Shown here piece by piece: positions 47,351 through 56,956 of a DNA stretch of 64,000 nucleotides (its first letter is position 1; the number at the start of each line of letters is the position of its first letter). The notes under the pieces were generated by a model, which was not told where the DNA came from, did no database searches, and saw only the letters and a list, made by a program, of their open reading frames with translations. A program made the translations under genes and the position numbers. This stretch comes from Schistosoma mansoni (taxonomy: Eukaryota; Platyhelminthes; Trematoda; Strigeidida; Schistosomatidae), in the NCBI RefSeq assembly GCF_000237925.1, contig NC_031495.1:39274210-39338209 (forward strand), in the 5' to 3' direction.

Positions 47351-48159
47351 TCATAATATATATATTATTCAATAGTTTTCATGAATATCCTATACCATTA
47401 ATTATCGTTAAATGTATTTAATTTACAGTGATTTTCATGTAATCCATAGGTACTTTTCATCATAATATGATGTTAGCAAAACAATTATTGGAAACCATGT
47501 AAATTTAAGTTATCGTGTTTACCGTTAGTTGCGAAGACTGTTAGTTATCTGTTAACTAGAGATATATAGATGGTAAGTTTTGGAAAGTTGCAAACTAAAA
47601 CACAACAAGCATTCAGTTGTTTCTTTTGTTTTCAAGGTTATTTTTAGATAATGTTACTTTGTGATAAAACAAAGTAGTCACATGGTGATTAACTTAAGAA
47701 ATAGTGTACTATTCGGTATCGTGTAATATTTGATTCCAATCTAGATTATTCGACTGAATAAGGGGATTTCTATCTAAACAGAAGGTACATAGTTGCAATA
47801 ATGAGAAATCCAATAGGTTAGAGGTGGAGAAATTACAAATCTGTTGGTGAACTCTGATACAGGTAAAACTTCTATCTAATCTATGATAGACCAGTATTAT
47901 ACTATATGAATATTTCATTTTGAAATACTCAGAACAAAAAGAGTTTGTAAAATTGTATAATAACTCTATCAAGTTATGGATAATGAACACGGTCATACGT
48001 TTAAAGTAAAAAGGGTCGGGGGAAAATAATAACGCATCACAACATACTTTGATTTTTGCTAAGAGATATGTAGTTTGTTCATGATGTTTTGTTACAATGG
48101 CATAAGTTCTTGTCAAGCTAAAATGTGTAAAATGCAATTCTCAAATTTAGCTGGACTAC

Positions 48160-48385
48160 TATTGAAAAAAATGGAAGCTCTGGACAGCTGTTACGTCCTG
48201 GTATGGGACTCCTCAGTCTTGCGCGCGAGCGTCTAGCCTCCATTCCCTCTGGCAATGTCGTGGATGTAAACTTCAAATGATTTCCATACTAAGAATAAAG
48301 GACCGTCTTTTGCTTCTAAGTTCTTAATCGTGGCCTAGCTAAGAACAACTTGTGATTTGAAACTGTCAAAATTATACCGCCTCCA
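48160..48385. repeat. Worn inverted family-B pair
   Basis: A short minus-sense part (AGCTCTGGACAGCTGTTACG, GGACTCCTCAGTCTTGCGCG) is joined at about 48240 to a plus-sense part (CCTCTGGCAATGTCGTGGAT through the tail TTCTTAATCGTGGCCTAGC). Confidence 0.5.
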
Positions 48386-49329
48386 CAAATGACCTATACT
48401 AATAATCCACGATTTAAATTTAATCAACAATAAATCTTACTGTTTAAATTGAGCTCATGTACTACTGATCAGGTGAATCAGTGGTGCCAAATTACTTTCC
48501 GTAGATGGACAGTTTGTTGTCTTAATTTTTTAGTTTCCGTATAAAAATCCAATCTCGAGGAAACTGATACTGTCTGTGAAATTCAAAACCACGTCACTTG
48601 GTAATAAATATAGTTTAGTTATATCTCAATGAGTAAAACGATTGTATTTCTGACGATTCGTGACTTTATGTGAGCCACTTCTTCACTTAGGTTTGAGCAG
48701 TATACATTTTTATTAATATAAAAATCAATCTGAGGAACTTAATGATAATGTGTTTGAATTATGAAATTGCTGAAACGTAACACAAGCTTCAAATGTATTC
48801 TTTGATTCAATTATGATTCATATTTTGTCCTAAAAATAGACTATTTTAATCCACAACTTATTCAGTTGAAATGTATTCATAGATAATGCACTATGAAAGA
48901 TAATATCGATTACTACTTTTAACATATATACATATATATGGGCGTGGTTTCCGGGAATTTTTTTCATGTTGATTCTCATTTGAGTTTCTAGTACAATTTT
49001 TTAAAAAAACGACGCCGACCCGTCTAACCTCTAAATGATGGAAGTTGTAAATCTTCAGGAAGAACTTTAAAGAAAAATATTTTGAACTACTTGTTAGTAG
49101 TATAAAAAGTATAATGAATGGCTTACACATCATAGCGTGGTATTTCTCATTCTAATCCATGAAAATCACAATGTATTTTCAATGGTTTCTTATCAGGTTT
49201 TGAACTTAAAAGTGGAAGTATCGGCTAGGAACATTTTAAATCGTTATGGTTAGCAGAATTAGACTGATACATGTATAAGATTAGCCTACGGGAATTGTGA
49301 AGATAGTAGTATTTTCACTGTTGAAATCA

Positions 49330-49530
49330 TGGATTAGTTGAAGTTAGATGTTAAGACCGCTGAATGCCGGCTCAGTAGTCCGGAGGTTAATCGTTCTCAT
49401 GCGAGACCAAAGGTCCTGGGTTTGACCCCATGAAGCGAGATTGTGGATGCCCACTACTGGGAAGTTCGATGTTAGGATGAAACGCCCCTCTAATGCTTCC
49501 ATGCTTTCAATGGAGGTCTAGCTCAGATCA
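49330..49530 (+). repeat. Degraded family-B copy, nearly full length
   Basis: Plus sense: GTTGAAGTTAGATGTTAAG, A box CCGGCTCAGTAGTC, B box GGTTTGACCCC, ribozyme remnant (CCACTACTGGGAAGTTCG, AGGATGAAACGC) and tail GGAGGTCTAGC. The core is mutated. Confidence 0.65.
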
Positions 49531-49878
49531 TATATATACATATTATTTTCTCTACCCAAACACACCGGATTTACCGAGTCAGTCTGGTTATCGTAATAGT
49601 AATTTTTTATTAGAAGAATAATTAAACTGATAAATACACATTGACTTGTTTTAACTCCATTATAAGAAGAATGGTTTGAAATGTCGGCAAAGAATGCTCA
49701 TTGATACTGAAGTTTGGTATTGTTGACATCAATTCTGCAATTATGTCAATTCTTTTGAGGGAATATGTTAAATAAAACCACTGATTATTATCAGAAGGGG
49801 TTTTGTGGAGATTTTAGTATTTTTATAGAGTTGAGATCATGAGTCAATTGAAGCTAGACTACCATGGAAAACCTGGAA

Positions 49879-49924
49879 GCACTGGACGGCCGTTTCGTCC
49901 TATTATGGGACTCCTCAGCAGTGC
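49879..49924 (-). ncRNA. Hammerhead ribozyme (family B), intact
   Basis: Identical in sequence to 41878-41923. A second, plus-strand ribozyme of this composite should lie inside the adjacent gap. Confidence 0.9.
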
Positions 49925-50223
49925 GCATCCACGAACCCACTCTCGCGGGATTCGAACCCAGGACCTACCAGTTTCGAGCCGAAGCCCTTAACCGATAGAC
50001 CACTGAGCTGGCATCCAACGGTGTTAATTTCTAACTTCAACTGATTCACGAAATTGAGCAACCATTCACCAATGTCATCAGTGAGTTCCTATCTCACAAC
50101 AGACCTGGTTGAACTCCACCGGTTACTGCTTCTCACTAGAACTCCAGGAAATACCTCAAGGAGTCAGTCACTAGTGAACACCTGAAACTGGTGGGTCCTG
50201 GGTTCGAATCCCGCGAGAGTGGG

Positions 50224-50423
50224 NNNNNNNNNNNNNNNNNNNNNNNNNNNNNNNNNNNNNNNNNNNNNNNNNNNNNNNNNNNNNNNNNNNNNNNNNNNNN
50301 NNNNNNNNNNNNNNNNNNNNNNNNNNNNNNNNNNNNNNNNNNNNNNNNNNNNNNNNNNNNNNNNNNNNNNNNNNNNNNNNNNNNNNNNNNNNNNNNNNNN
50401 NNNNNNNNNNNNNNNNNNNNNNN
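50224..50423. other. Assembly gap, 200 N
   Basis: Exactly 200 N inside the plus-sense half of a family-B composite. The missing part should contain the ribozyme and the start of the tail, about 110-130 bp judging from 42240-42350, so the stated size is probably arbitrary. Confidence 0.95.
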
Positions 50424-50589
50424 ATTGACTCATGATCTCAACTCTATAAAAATCACTGATTATTAATTGACAGTAAGTGAATATCATTGAGTAGGGATCT
50501 ACATTGATATATCTGCAGTTGTTAGCCCAGGGAATATCGCATTTGGTGTTTGAACTGGAAGGTACTATGTTTAGATTTGAATGCAAACA

Positions 50590-51020
50590 TGAACACTGGA
50601 ATATAACAGGTATATCTGACCGATAAGTCATATATAGAATGAAACGCGCATTCTGAGACCCATTGTTAGTTATAATTAATCTATCCTGAATAACTGATGA
50701 AAGACAATTTCTTGAAACTATGGATTATAAATCTCTTTTTGGCATATCAGCACTCTGTGGGGAATGCTTAGATCAAACGCAATCCTAAACGTCAATGGGA
50801 CGATTAAAAAAACTAATAAAAATGAATTAAACTCCACCCCATTGTACAATCCAGTAGCCATATGGACTAAGTAACTAAGTGGATATATGATGAAACGGCA
50901 TTTTAAGCGCCGAAGTGAGCATGAATTCTGGGATTTGTCAGGTACACCCAGCTGACGATTTCGAAATAGGATGAAACACCCGTTTTGGAACCTACTGCTA
51001 GCCACCATTCATCTCCTTTT
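50590..51020 (+). repeat. Worn family-A copies including a tandem junction
   Basis: A ribozyme-end trace at about 50600-50700 (ATAGAATGAAACGCGCATTC) is followed by tail blocks (GGCATATCAGCA, CAATCCTAAACGTCAATGGG, AATGAATTAAA). These run without a break into the head (CTCCACCCCATTG), tRNA-like part and ribozyme (CAGCTGACGATTTCG, AGGATGAAACACC) of a second monomer ending CACCATTCATCTCC. This is the head-to-tail arrangement of a tandem array, with tail joined to head. Confidence 0.7.
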
Positions 51021-51029
51021 ATAGTATAA

Positions 51030-52450
51030 GATTGTAACTGAATTCGAATGTGAACGATTCAAGATTAGAAATTGAAAGTAATTTTTGAAATTTTTATCGG
51101 TATAATTCTGTATTGTGAACTTCCTAAAGTTGGATTTTTTAACAAGGTAGAGTGAAACAGATTAAAATGACTGGTGATTTTGAAAATTCATAATAATCAG
51201 ATATATCGAGCATCAAGAAAAACATGAATAGCGTTGGTGGGTATACAACTTAGAAGTTATATAATGTCGACAAGAGTGGTGATTAGATAGAAGTGTGTAT
51301 TATTATTAATGGCTTTATTTAATATTATGTATTTGGTACACTACAGAATCCTCAGCACAATGTATTTTAACAAGTTTCCTTTTTTATTGATTGATTGGTC
51401 CTGATGATAAACATTGAGTGGTCGCCAGTTAGTTGTCAGCAGTTCAGGAATGGACATCTGAATAATGTTCATTGTCTTCAATGCATATTTCCAGCCATCA
51501 CGATATCTCTGGTTGTACTTTTTTGTGACTTGTACAGCGAAAGGTCGTAAACTTTTCGTAAACGCTCCTGAATAGCTTATGCGATTAATAGACTTAATGA
51601 TGTGTTAAAACCAACAAAGAAGGGTAACTTGTTGAAATCTCTAGATGACAGGAATAGGTGGACCAAATATTCAAGCAGGCCACCTGAGGTTGGACAGAGG
51701 AAGTTGATACATTTTAATTGAGGTTAATAATAAGGTGACTTCGTCTGAATAAAAACATAAATATTCTGGAGTTCAGTTTGTCTAGGGTCAAATAGTTAAC
51801 ACCGTCGGTTAGATTAACAATTAAAAAGAAAAATATTTAACGCTGTTTTTTGGCTCTTAGTGATGTTTCAACAAATAATGAAAAAATTCTCTCTTCAAAA
51901 AATGTCAACTTCGTTAGCTACTAACCTCTAATATTAAGGTAAGATGTTTGTGGATACTTTTCAATTTGATGGTAATAAAAAAACCGAAATGACTTCAAAC
52001 AAATGACTATTGGAGGCCAGTGAACACAGAACAGATGTTTCCATTTAGCTTGAAACTTCCCATCAGCATTCACTAATTCACTGTGGATGGAACACAGTGA
52101 GTGGATTACTTTATAACCATTAAATCAAGATAAGATTATTCCTATTACAGACTTTAAACTTATTCAAAATACTGTGCAACTATCATTCGGACTGATCCCT
52201 AGCAAAGTGATGAGTATAAAGTTTGATAAGTTCTAAACTAAAGTGAAACACCTATTCAGTAAATACTCGATAGTGTTCAGTAATATTCTAGATGGCATTA
52301 TTCCTCAATGTAATTAATCTACATTTTCTGAATATTCAAGTTGAAAATCATATAAATTTTCTACAACCTTCTTTATAATTTTGTTTTTTGATACATTTAT
52401 GATCACGACATCTTCAATGACGATCATTACTTCTACTGCCCATCACAATA
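51030..52450. other. Intronic DNA without recognisable elements
   Basis: No exon or SINE was recognised. A block at about 51420-51600 is less AT-rich and could be an old repeat, but nothing in the window matches it. Confidence 0.35.
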
Positions 52451-52456
52451 AATAAG

Positions 52457-52741
52457 GCTGAACGAGCAGATCGTGCAATTATAGATAGACACTTTCAAAT
52501 AGCTATGGATTCTTGTTTGTATAAAGATGTAGATGATGAAACTGGTATACTTCTAGCTGATATACTACAATATTATACAAGACCAAATACAAATGAATAT
52601 AATGTTGGCAAATATGAATTATGTGGTCTATTAACAAAAAATTCCCTATTGATTGCAATCTATGAAATTGGTAATCGAACTAATGATGCAAAACAATTAT
52701 TAATTGAAATGAGAGATTATTTTGATGCTCAAGGAATGTAA
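52457..52741 (+). CDS. Terminal exon of a profilin-like gene
   Basis: This exon has 94 codons and a TAA stop, read in the phase left by the exon at 46884-47063. The C-terminal 31 residues, starting LLIAIYEIGN and ending with QLLIEMRDYFDAQGM at the stop, match the profilin C terminus closely in pattern: the I/G-I-Y-D/E strand, then the helix x-x-V-E-R-L-G-D-Y-L-x-x-Q-G-M. The middle (YKDVDDETGILLADILQYYT) is longer and more acidic than in typical profilins. With the upstream exon this gives at least 154 residues, against about 125-140 for usual profilins. It is a divergent profilin or profilin-4-like protein by inference. An in-frame ATG at 52505 is not the gene start. Confidence 0.65.
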   Translation, partial: AERADRAIIDRHFQIAMDSCLYKDVDDETGILLADILQYYTRPNTNEYNVGKYELCGLLTKNSLLIAIYEIGNRTNDAKQLLIEMRDYFDAQGM

Positions 52742-53056
52742 TTACTTTAATTCTATTTTGTTCTTTTTTCACTTTTCTTGGTCAGTACTATTACTTTCTG
52801 TAATGGCTTATAATTCCCTAAATTTTGAACTTTGGTTAATGGATACCTCCATCAACGGTTGCATTCTGTTATTCATATTTATTTGTGCTTTATATTTTAC
52901 CTGCTTACAATTGAACTTCCAATCGTTGATTGTTCATTTTGCATACAATTATCTGATATTTACTTTGAAATGGCTTATATTTGGAATTTGGTTAAAAAAA
53001 AACTCCTTTTTTTATACTGTACATTTTTTTGGATTTTACTTTATTACAGTACATAT

Positions 53057-53062
53057 AATAAA
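53057..53062 (+). terminator. Poly(A) signal AATAAA of the profilin-like gene
   Basis: This is the first AATAAA downstream of the stop at 52741 that I found, giving a 3' untranslated region of about 330 bases. The LTR element begins 11 bases later, in the zone where cleavage would occur. Confidence 0.5.
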
Positions 53063-53072
53063 AATATTCTGT

Positions 53073-53500
53073 TGTTATAATGCGAATATATATATAGCGT
53101 GGGTATTGCGATAGGACTACGCGAAATTCTACCGATTGACCAAATTCAGATATCCTAGTTCGACCCCAATACTGTTCCCCAACTCCAATAAATCAGAACA
53201 CAGCCGTTAAATAAGAATTGTTTATGGGGTCAGCAGCAGAACAAAAATGGTTTACAGACAAGGCATATTTATACAGTTACGATGACTATTAACAGTAACC
53301 AATGGAAAGGAAGGACACGTGAAGGTTATAATTAGGACGACTCAAAATTGACCAATAGGGAAACGACACATGAAAGTCATAGTTAGGACACTGTAAATAA
53401 TGGCCAATAGGAAATAACATGCGAATTATGTGAAGAGTCTGAAAACATACCATTTTACATTCGAGATAATTTTTGGGATATTCTTGTGAATATCCTAACA
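53073..53500 (-). repeat. 3' LTR
   Basis: 428 bp with TG...CA ends on the minus strand, apparently identical to 55443-55870. A 70-codon frame inside both LTRs is not a gene. Confidence 0.9.
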
Positions 53501-53511
53501 CCTCCCCTTGG
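53501..53511 (-). other. Polypurine tract
   Basis: The minus strand reads CCAAGGGGAGG directly before the TG of the 3' LTR, the usual plus-strand primer of LTR elements. Confidence 0.8.
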
Positions 53512-53517
53512 AAAAAA

Positions 53518-55401
53518 TTAATAGCGACGCAATCGTGGGTTTACCTGAAAGTTCTTTGGTTTTCTTCGTTTGCGCTTTGACCTCCTTCGAGGTAACGACG
53601 AAGAACCTGAAGAATGTTCTGCTTGGTTAGACGGCTCAGTTGCCTCCGTTGTAGGCATCGGCGGAAGTTGAAAAGTATCTAACAGTAAGTCGAGGGGAAC
53701 TCGGTTAATAATTCCAACTTTTTCTTTGGCATCTCTTGGCCGTAGTTGTTTATGATGCCTGGTCCAGATTTCTTGGTTTACTCTGACCTCATACATGACC
53801 TTCCCCTGTCTCTTTGCGACTTCACCCTCTATCCATCTATCATACCCATGTCTATAGTCCCGAACATACACTTTCGCACCAACTTTGTAGGGAATTCTAG
53901 TGTTCTGCATTCGGGGATTCTGCCGGGTTACTCGCCTGGGTGCCATCGCACTATGGACTGTTCGTAGCTTCCAACCAGGCTGGAGGAGTTCGATGAATCG
54001 ATTTTGGAGGTCTGTAGCATGCTGTTGTGTAGTAGCAGGAGTTTGTACTTGATTACAGATAGTGCTGATAGGAAGATTGGCAAGACCAAGTTCTTCGAAC
54101 CAATCTAAACCCAGAAGGTTGAGAGGAGATTTGGTGATGTAGCACGTTCCGTTGAAGGTTGTATCTCTGAACGAAATACAGCAGTTAAGTTCACCATGAA
54201 GGCGGAGATGACCACCACATGCACTAACGGCTGTCTGCGAAGATGGTTTGATGGGAGGTTGACCCAAGGTTCGCCAAGTTTCTTTCGACAGAATAGTGAT
54301 ATCTGATGCAGTGTCCAACTGCAATCGAACTGGCTGACCATTGATTGAGAGGGTTAGAAATTTGCGTCGCGTGGCGGCATGGGTGTGGAAGACTGCTGCT
54401 AAACTTCCTGATGAGGGAAGCTGCTTTTTAGTATGACGACGTTGCGTCTGTGCATTTCGACGACTATTGGGTCGATGAGATTGACAAAAACCGCTTTTGT
54501 GACCAACTTTATGACAGCGATCGCACACCTGCTGTTTGAATGGACAAAATTTCACATAATGCCAGGCTCCACAGTGCCAACATGGAGAGGGGGGCTTCTT
54601 GTGAACCGGTCTGGAGTGATTAGAAAAAGAAGGAGCACTGGCTTCCGTAGGAGCACAGGTCTTCGATCTCGGAGATTTGTTCTGACGTTGAACAGCGTGA
54701 ACTTCGGAACCACCCTGGCCCCCAGATTGGACCAAAGTGGTGTCACGCTGCAGGTTGACAATGCGTTGATACTCGTCGGTGATTGCATTAAGTGTCAGCG
54801 TTGGATCTTGTTCAAGGCGGTTCAGCAATCGAGTTCTGATGTCGGAGAATTTGGGTGATTGAAGACTACATATGAATACGAGGGATTTGAATTGGTCGTC
54901 GGTAAGGGATTTGAGCTTGAACCGTTCGCACTCACGGTTGACAATGCCAACATGGGTTAAGAAGTCATCGGACTCGTTCATGACCAGTTTTAAACAGCGA
55001 TAACGCGTATTGAAGAGTGAATGATGGTCACCAAAAAGTTGACTGAGAGTTTGAACAGTGGCATCGAAGGAACGGTCTCGTGGGTTCTGCGGTAGAATAT
55101 AGTTGCAATACTTATCAAGCTCTGATGGACCAAGTTTTCGAAGGAGAAGACGCACCTTCCACGAATCATCTCTGTCAGCAAGGTCGACTTTAAAAAGATC
55201 TTCATAACGTCTGAACCAGGTATCAAATGTAATATTGGCATCAGGATCATAAAGAAACTCTGAAATACCACTAGTAATACCGTCGACTGATTGAGGGATT
55301 GTTGGTGTACATGAGACTCGAGAAGAGATCTGCGTCTGAGTAAGCATCTCCATCAGCTTCAGCTGTTGCTTGAACAATTCTTCTAATTTAACTGGATCCA
55401 T
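53518..55401 (-). CDS. Gag-protease-like polyprotein of the LTR element
   Basis: An open frame of 627 residues. Residues 1-230 are a gag capsid-like region (FDTWFRRYEDLF near 59). Two zinc knuckles follow at about 274-306 (CWHCGAWHYVKFC and CDRCHKVGHKSGFC). An aspartic-protease-like segment lies at about 348-380 (FLTLSINGQPVRL, then LDTASDITILS with the D-T-A/S active-site pattern). Residues about 500-560 resemble the C-terminal end of a Ty3/gypsy integrase (KVGAKVYVRDYRHG, GKVMYEVRV). The end is basic (RRRSKRKRRKPKNF). Reverse transcriptase and RNase H are not part of it. Function of the whole as a packaging protein is inferred. Confidence 0.85.
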   Translation of the reverse strand: MDPVKLEELFKQQLKLMEMLTQTQISSRVSCTPTIPQSVDGITSGISEFLYDPDANITFDTWFRRYEDLFKVDLADRDDSWKVRLLLRKLGPSELDKYCNYILPQNPRDRSFDATVQTLSQLFGDHHSLFNTRYRCLKLVMNESDDFLTHVGIVNRECERFKLKSLTDDQFKSLVFICSLQSPKFSDIRTRLLNRLEQDPTLTLNAITDEYQRIVNLQRDTTLVQSGGQGGSEVHAVQRQNKSPRSKTCAPTEASAPSFSNHSRPVHKKPPSPCWHCGAWHYVKFCPFKQQVCDRCHKVGHKSGFCQSHRPNSRRNAQTQRRHTKKQLPSSGSLAAVFHTHAATRRKFLTLSINGQPVRLQLDTASDITILSKETWRTLGQPPIKPSSQTAVSACGGHLRLHGELNCCISFRDTTFNGTCYITKSPLNLLGLDWFEELGLANLPISTICNQVQTPATTQQHATDLQNRFIELLQPGWKLRTVHSAMAPRRVTRQNPRMQNTRIPYKVGAKVYVRDYRHGYDRWIEGEVAKRQGKVMYEVRVNQEIWTRHHKQLRPRDAKEKVGIINRVPLDLLLDTFQLPPMPTTEATEPSNQAEHSSGSSSLPRRRSKRKRRKPKNFQVNPRLRRY

Positions 55402-55420
55402 AGCTAGTCAGCAACTTGTT

Positions 55421-55439
55421 TGCAAAATCTCCGTCGCCA
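55421..55439 (-). other. tRNA primer-binding site
   Basis: The minus strand reads TGGCGACGGAGATTTTGCA three bases after the 5' LTR. The TGG start fits pairing with a tRNA 3' CCA end. The same kind of site (TGGCGACGGGG) adjoins the LTR at 36798-37119, suggesting related elements. Confidence 0.75.
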
Positions 55440-55442
55440 AAT

Positions 55443-55870
55443 TGTTATAATGCGAATATATATATAGCGTGGGTATTGCGATAGGACTACGCGAAATTCT
55501 ACCGATTGACCAAATTCAGATATCCTAGTTCGACCCCAATACTGTTCCCCAACTCCAATAAATCAGAACACAGCCGTTAAATAAGAATTGTTTATGGGGT
55601 CAGCAGCAGAACAAAAATGGTTTACAGACAAGGCATATTTATACAGTTACGATGACTATTAACAGTAACCAATGGAAAGGAAGGACACGTGAAGGTTATA
55701 ATTAGGACGACTCAAAATTGACCAATAGGGAAACGACACATGAAAGTCATAGTTAGGACACTGTAAATAATGGCCAATAGGAAATAACATGCGAATTATG
55801 TGAAGAGTCTGAAAACATACCATTTTACATTCGAGATAATTTTTGGGATATTCTTGTGAATATCCTAACA
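55443..55870 (-). repeat. 5' LTR
   Basis: 428 bp, apparently identical to 53073-53500, offset by 2,370 bases. It would carry the element's promoter. Confidence 0.9.
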
Positions 55871-56085
55871 CTGTACACCCAAAAATCTATTGTTGATGAA
55901 TAGGATGGGTAACTATTAATTCGTAGATGTCATTGTGATTAAACTATAGACTTGTGATCCACTTCATTGACTGTTGAGTGTGAAACAATCACTTCAGTCA
56001 AATGACTCGGTTACATCGGATATATAATTTTTTGTGCGAAGAATATTTATCACAAATGAATGGTTTTGACTAATATGATTCGATA

Positions 56086-56500
56086 CCATTTGATCTGCAC
56101 TAAGAAGGACAAGACACACTTGACATTGATCACCACCTAGTGATCAAACAATTGTGATTACATCTCAGTCCTACAGAAGGTCGGTCGCAGCCCGGATAGC
56201 TCAGTGGTAACGTCCCTGACTGTGAAGCTGAGTGACACGGGATTGAATCCGTCATGGAGTAGCAGTTCCCTCAAGATTACAGGTACACCTTGCTAACGAG
56301 TGCCAAGTAGAACGAAACCTGGGTCCAGGGTTTCCTGTTGACCACCTCCAACCACCATCTTATCTCAACATAGTGCACGTAGTGTCGAGCCACCTAGACT
56401 AGTGGCCATATTGCAACTTGATCGATTTGCACTAAGAAGGACTTGACACACATGACAGTGATCACCACCCAGTGATCAATCAATTGTGATTCTAGTCCTA
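56086..56500 (+). mobile_element. Family-C tRNA-like/hammerhead SINE, partial tandem dimer
   Basis: The best family-C copy. tRNA-like head: A box TAGCTCAGTGGT (about 56187-56198) and B box GGGATTGAATCC (about 56238). The anticodon-arm region is CTGACTGTGAAGCTGAG. Then come a spacer, a decayed hammerhead and a 3' block. The block GATCTGCACTAAGAAGGAC at 56092 recurs as GATTTGCACTAAGAAGGAC at 56424, so the monomer is about 332 bp and the insertion spans about 1.25 monomers head to tail. Confidence 0.75.
56284..56335 (+). ncRNA. Decayed hammerhead ribozyme (family C)
   Basis: Stem I CCTTG can pair with CAGGG using one G-U pair. The core reads CTAACGA in place of CTGACGA, stem II has TGCC facing GAAC, GAAA is kept, and stem III would be AC-CTGG-GT with triplet GTC. 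The changed core G makes activity unlikely, but the layout is that of families A and B. Confidence 0.6.
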
Positions 56501-56922
56501 GCTTAATTTTCGTTAGCAGCTTCCTAGACGTGTTTGTGGTCTTTGACAAAATCTAATTTTTCTACTCATTGGGATATTACAAATATATTATTTATTTAAA
56601 AGTACTCTTAGTTTACATATTATTATTATTATCTATGACCTGATATTTACTCGGGGTCGGAACTTTGTTGACATTACAACTAAACGGTTAAGTTTCCCCA
56701 AATAAACCATGAATTATCGAATATGTATACTCTTAATAATTTATTTAGCTAAATTAATGAGTTCTTACAGACTAGCAGATTCCACTTATAGATACTTATA
56801 CGAATGAACATCATTGTAGAGTTATATACTGGACTAATGGTGTCAAACAATGATGACATTCCCAAACTTCCTCTTCCATAACTAATACAACTATTACTGA
56901 TGCTACTAACGATATTCATAGT

Positions 56923-56923
56923 G

Positions 56924-56956
<33 letters not shown>
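56923..56956. repeat. (GTA)n microsatellite
   Basis: About eleven GTA units. Confidence 0.9.

Larger units (their letters stand above)
49792..50453 (-). mobile_element. Family-B SINE, inverted composite around an assembly gap, 12-bp target duplication
   Basis: The flanks are perfect direct repeats CACTGATTATTA (49780-49791 and 50454-50465). The left part is a complete minus-sense monomer: 3' end, tail, ribozyme, tRNA-like head and the long 5' head. At about 50182 it switches to plus sense from mid-tRNA (GGTTCGAATCCC) into the gap, then the tail stopping at CAACTCTATAAAAAT. It has the same overall plan as 41822-42386 but in the opposite sense, with a different junction and a different target, so it is an independent insertion. 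Confidence 0.85.
47064..52456 (+). other. Intron of the profilin-like gene
   Basis: A 5.4-kb intron joins the donor GTAAGT at 47064 to an acceptor ending AATAAG at 52456, phase 0. The acceptor has a poor pyrimidine tract, so the exact boundary is less certain than the donor. The intron holds at least five SINE insertions, including the composite at 49792-50453 and one 200-N gap. No further exon was recognised inside, but a small one could be missed. Confidence 0.55.
53073..55870 (-). mobile_element. Non-autonomous Ty3/gypsy-type LTR retrotransposon, young
   Basis: A complete unit on the minus strand: 5' LTR (55443-55870), primer-binding site, one long open frame (55401-53518), polypurine tract and 3' LTR (53073-53500). 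The two 428-bp LTRs look identical by eye, start TGTTAGG and end ATAACA, and are flanked by 4-bp repeats CTGT (53069-53072 and 55871-55874). The unit looks whole as a mobile unit, but it carries no reverse transcriptase or RNase H part, so it would depend on a related element's enzymes. Identical LTRs mean recent insertion. It lies antisense to the profilin-like gene. Confidence 0.9.

Noticed and set aside
53289-53501. 70-codon frame present also at 55659-55871
   Set aside because: It lies wholly inside the LTRs and is duplicated because the LTRs are.
54433-54858. 141-codon plus-strand frame
   Set aside because: Antisense to the gag-like coding region of the LTR element, which has clear domains; a shadow frame.
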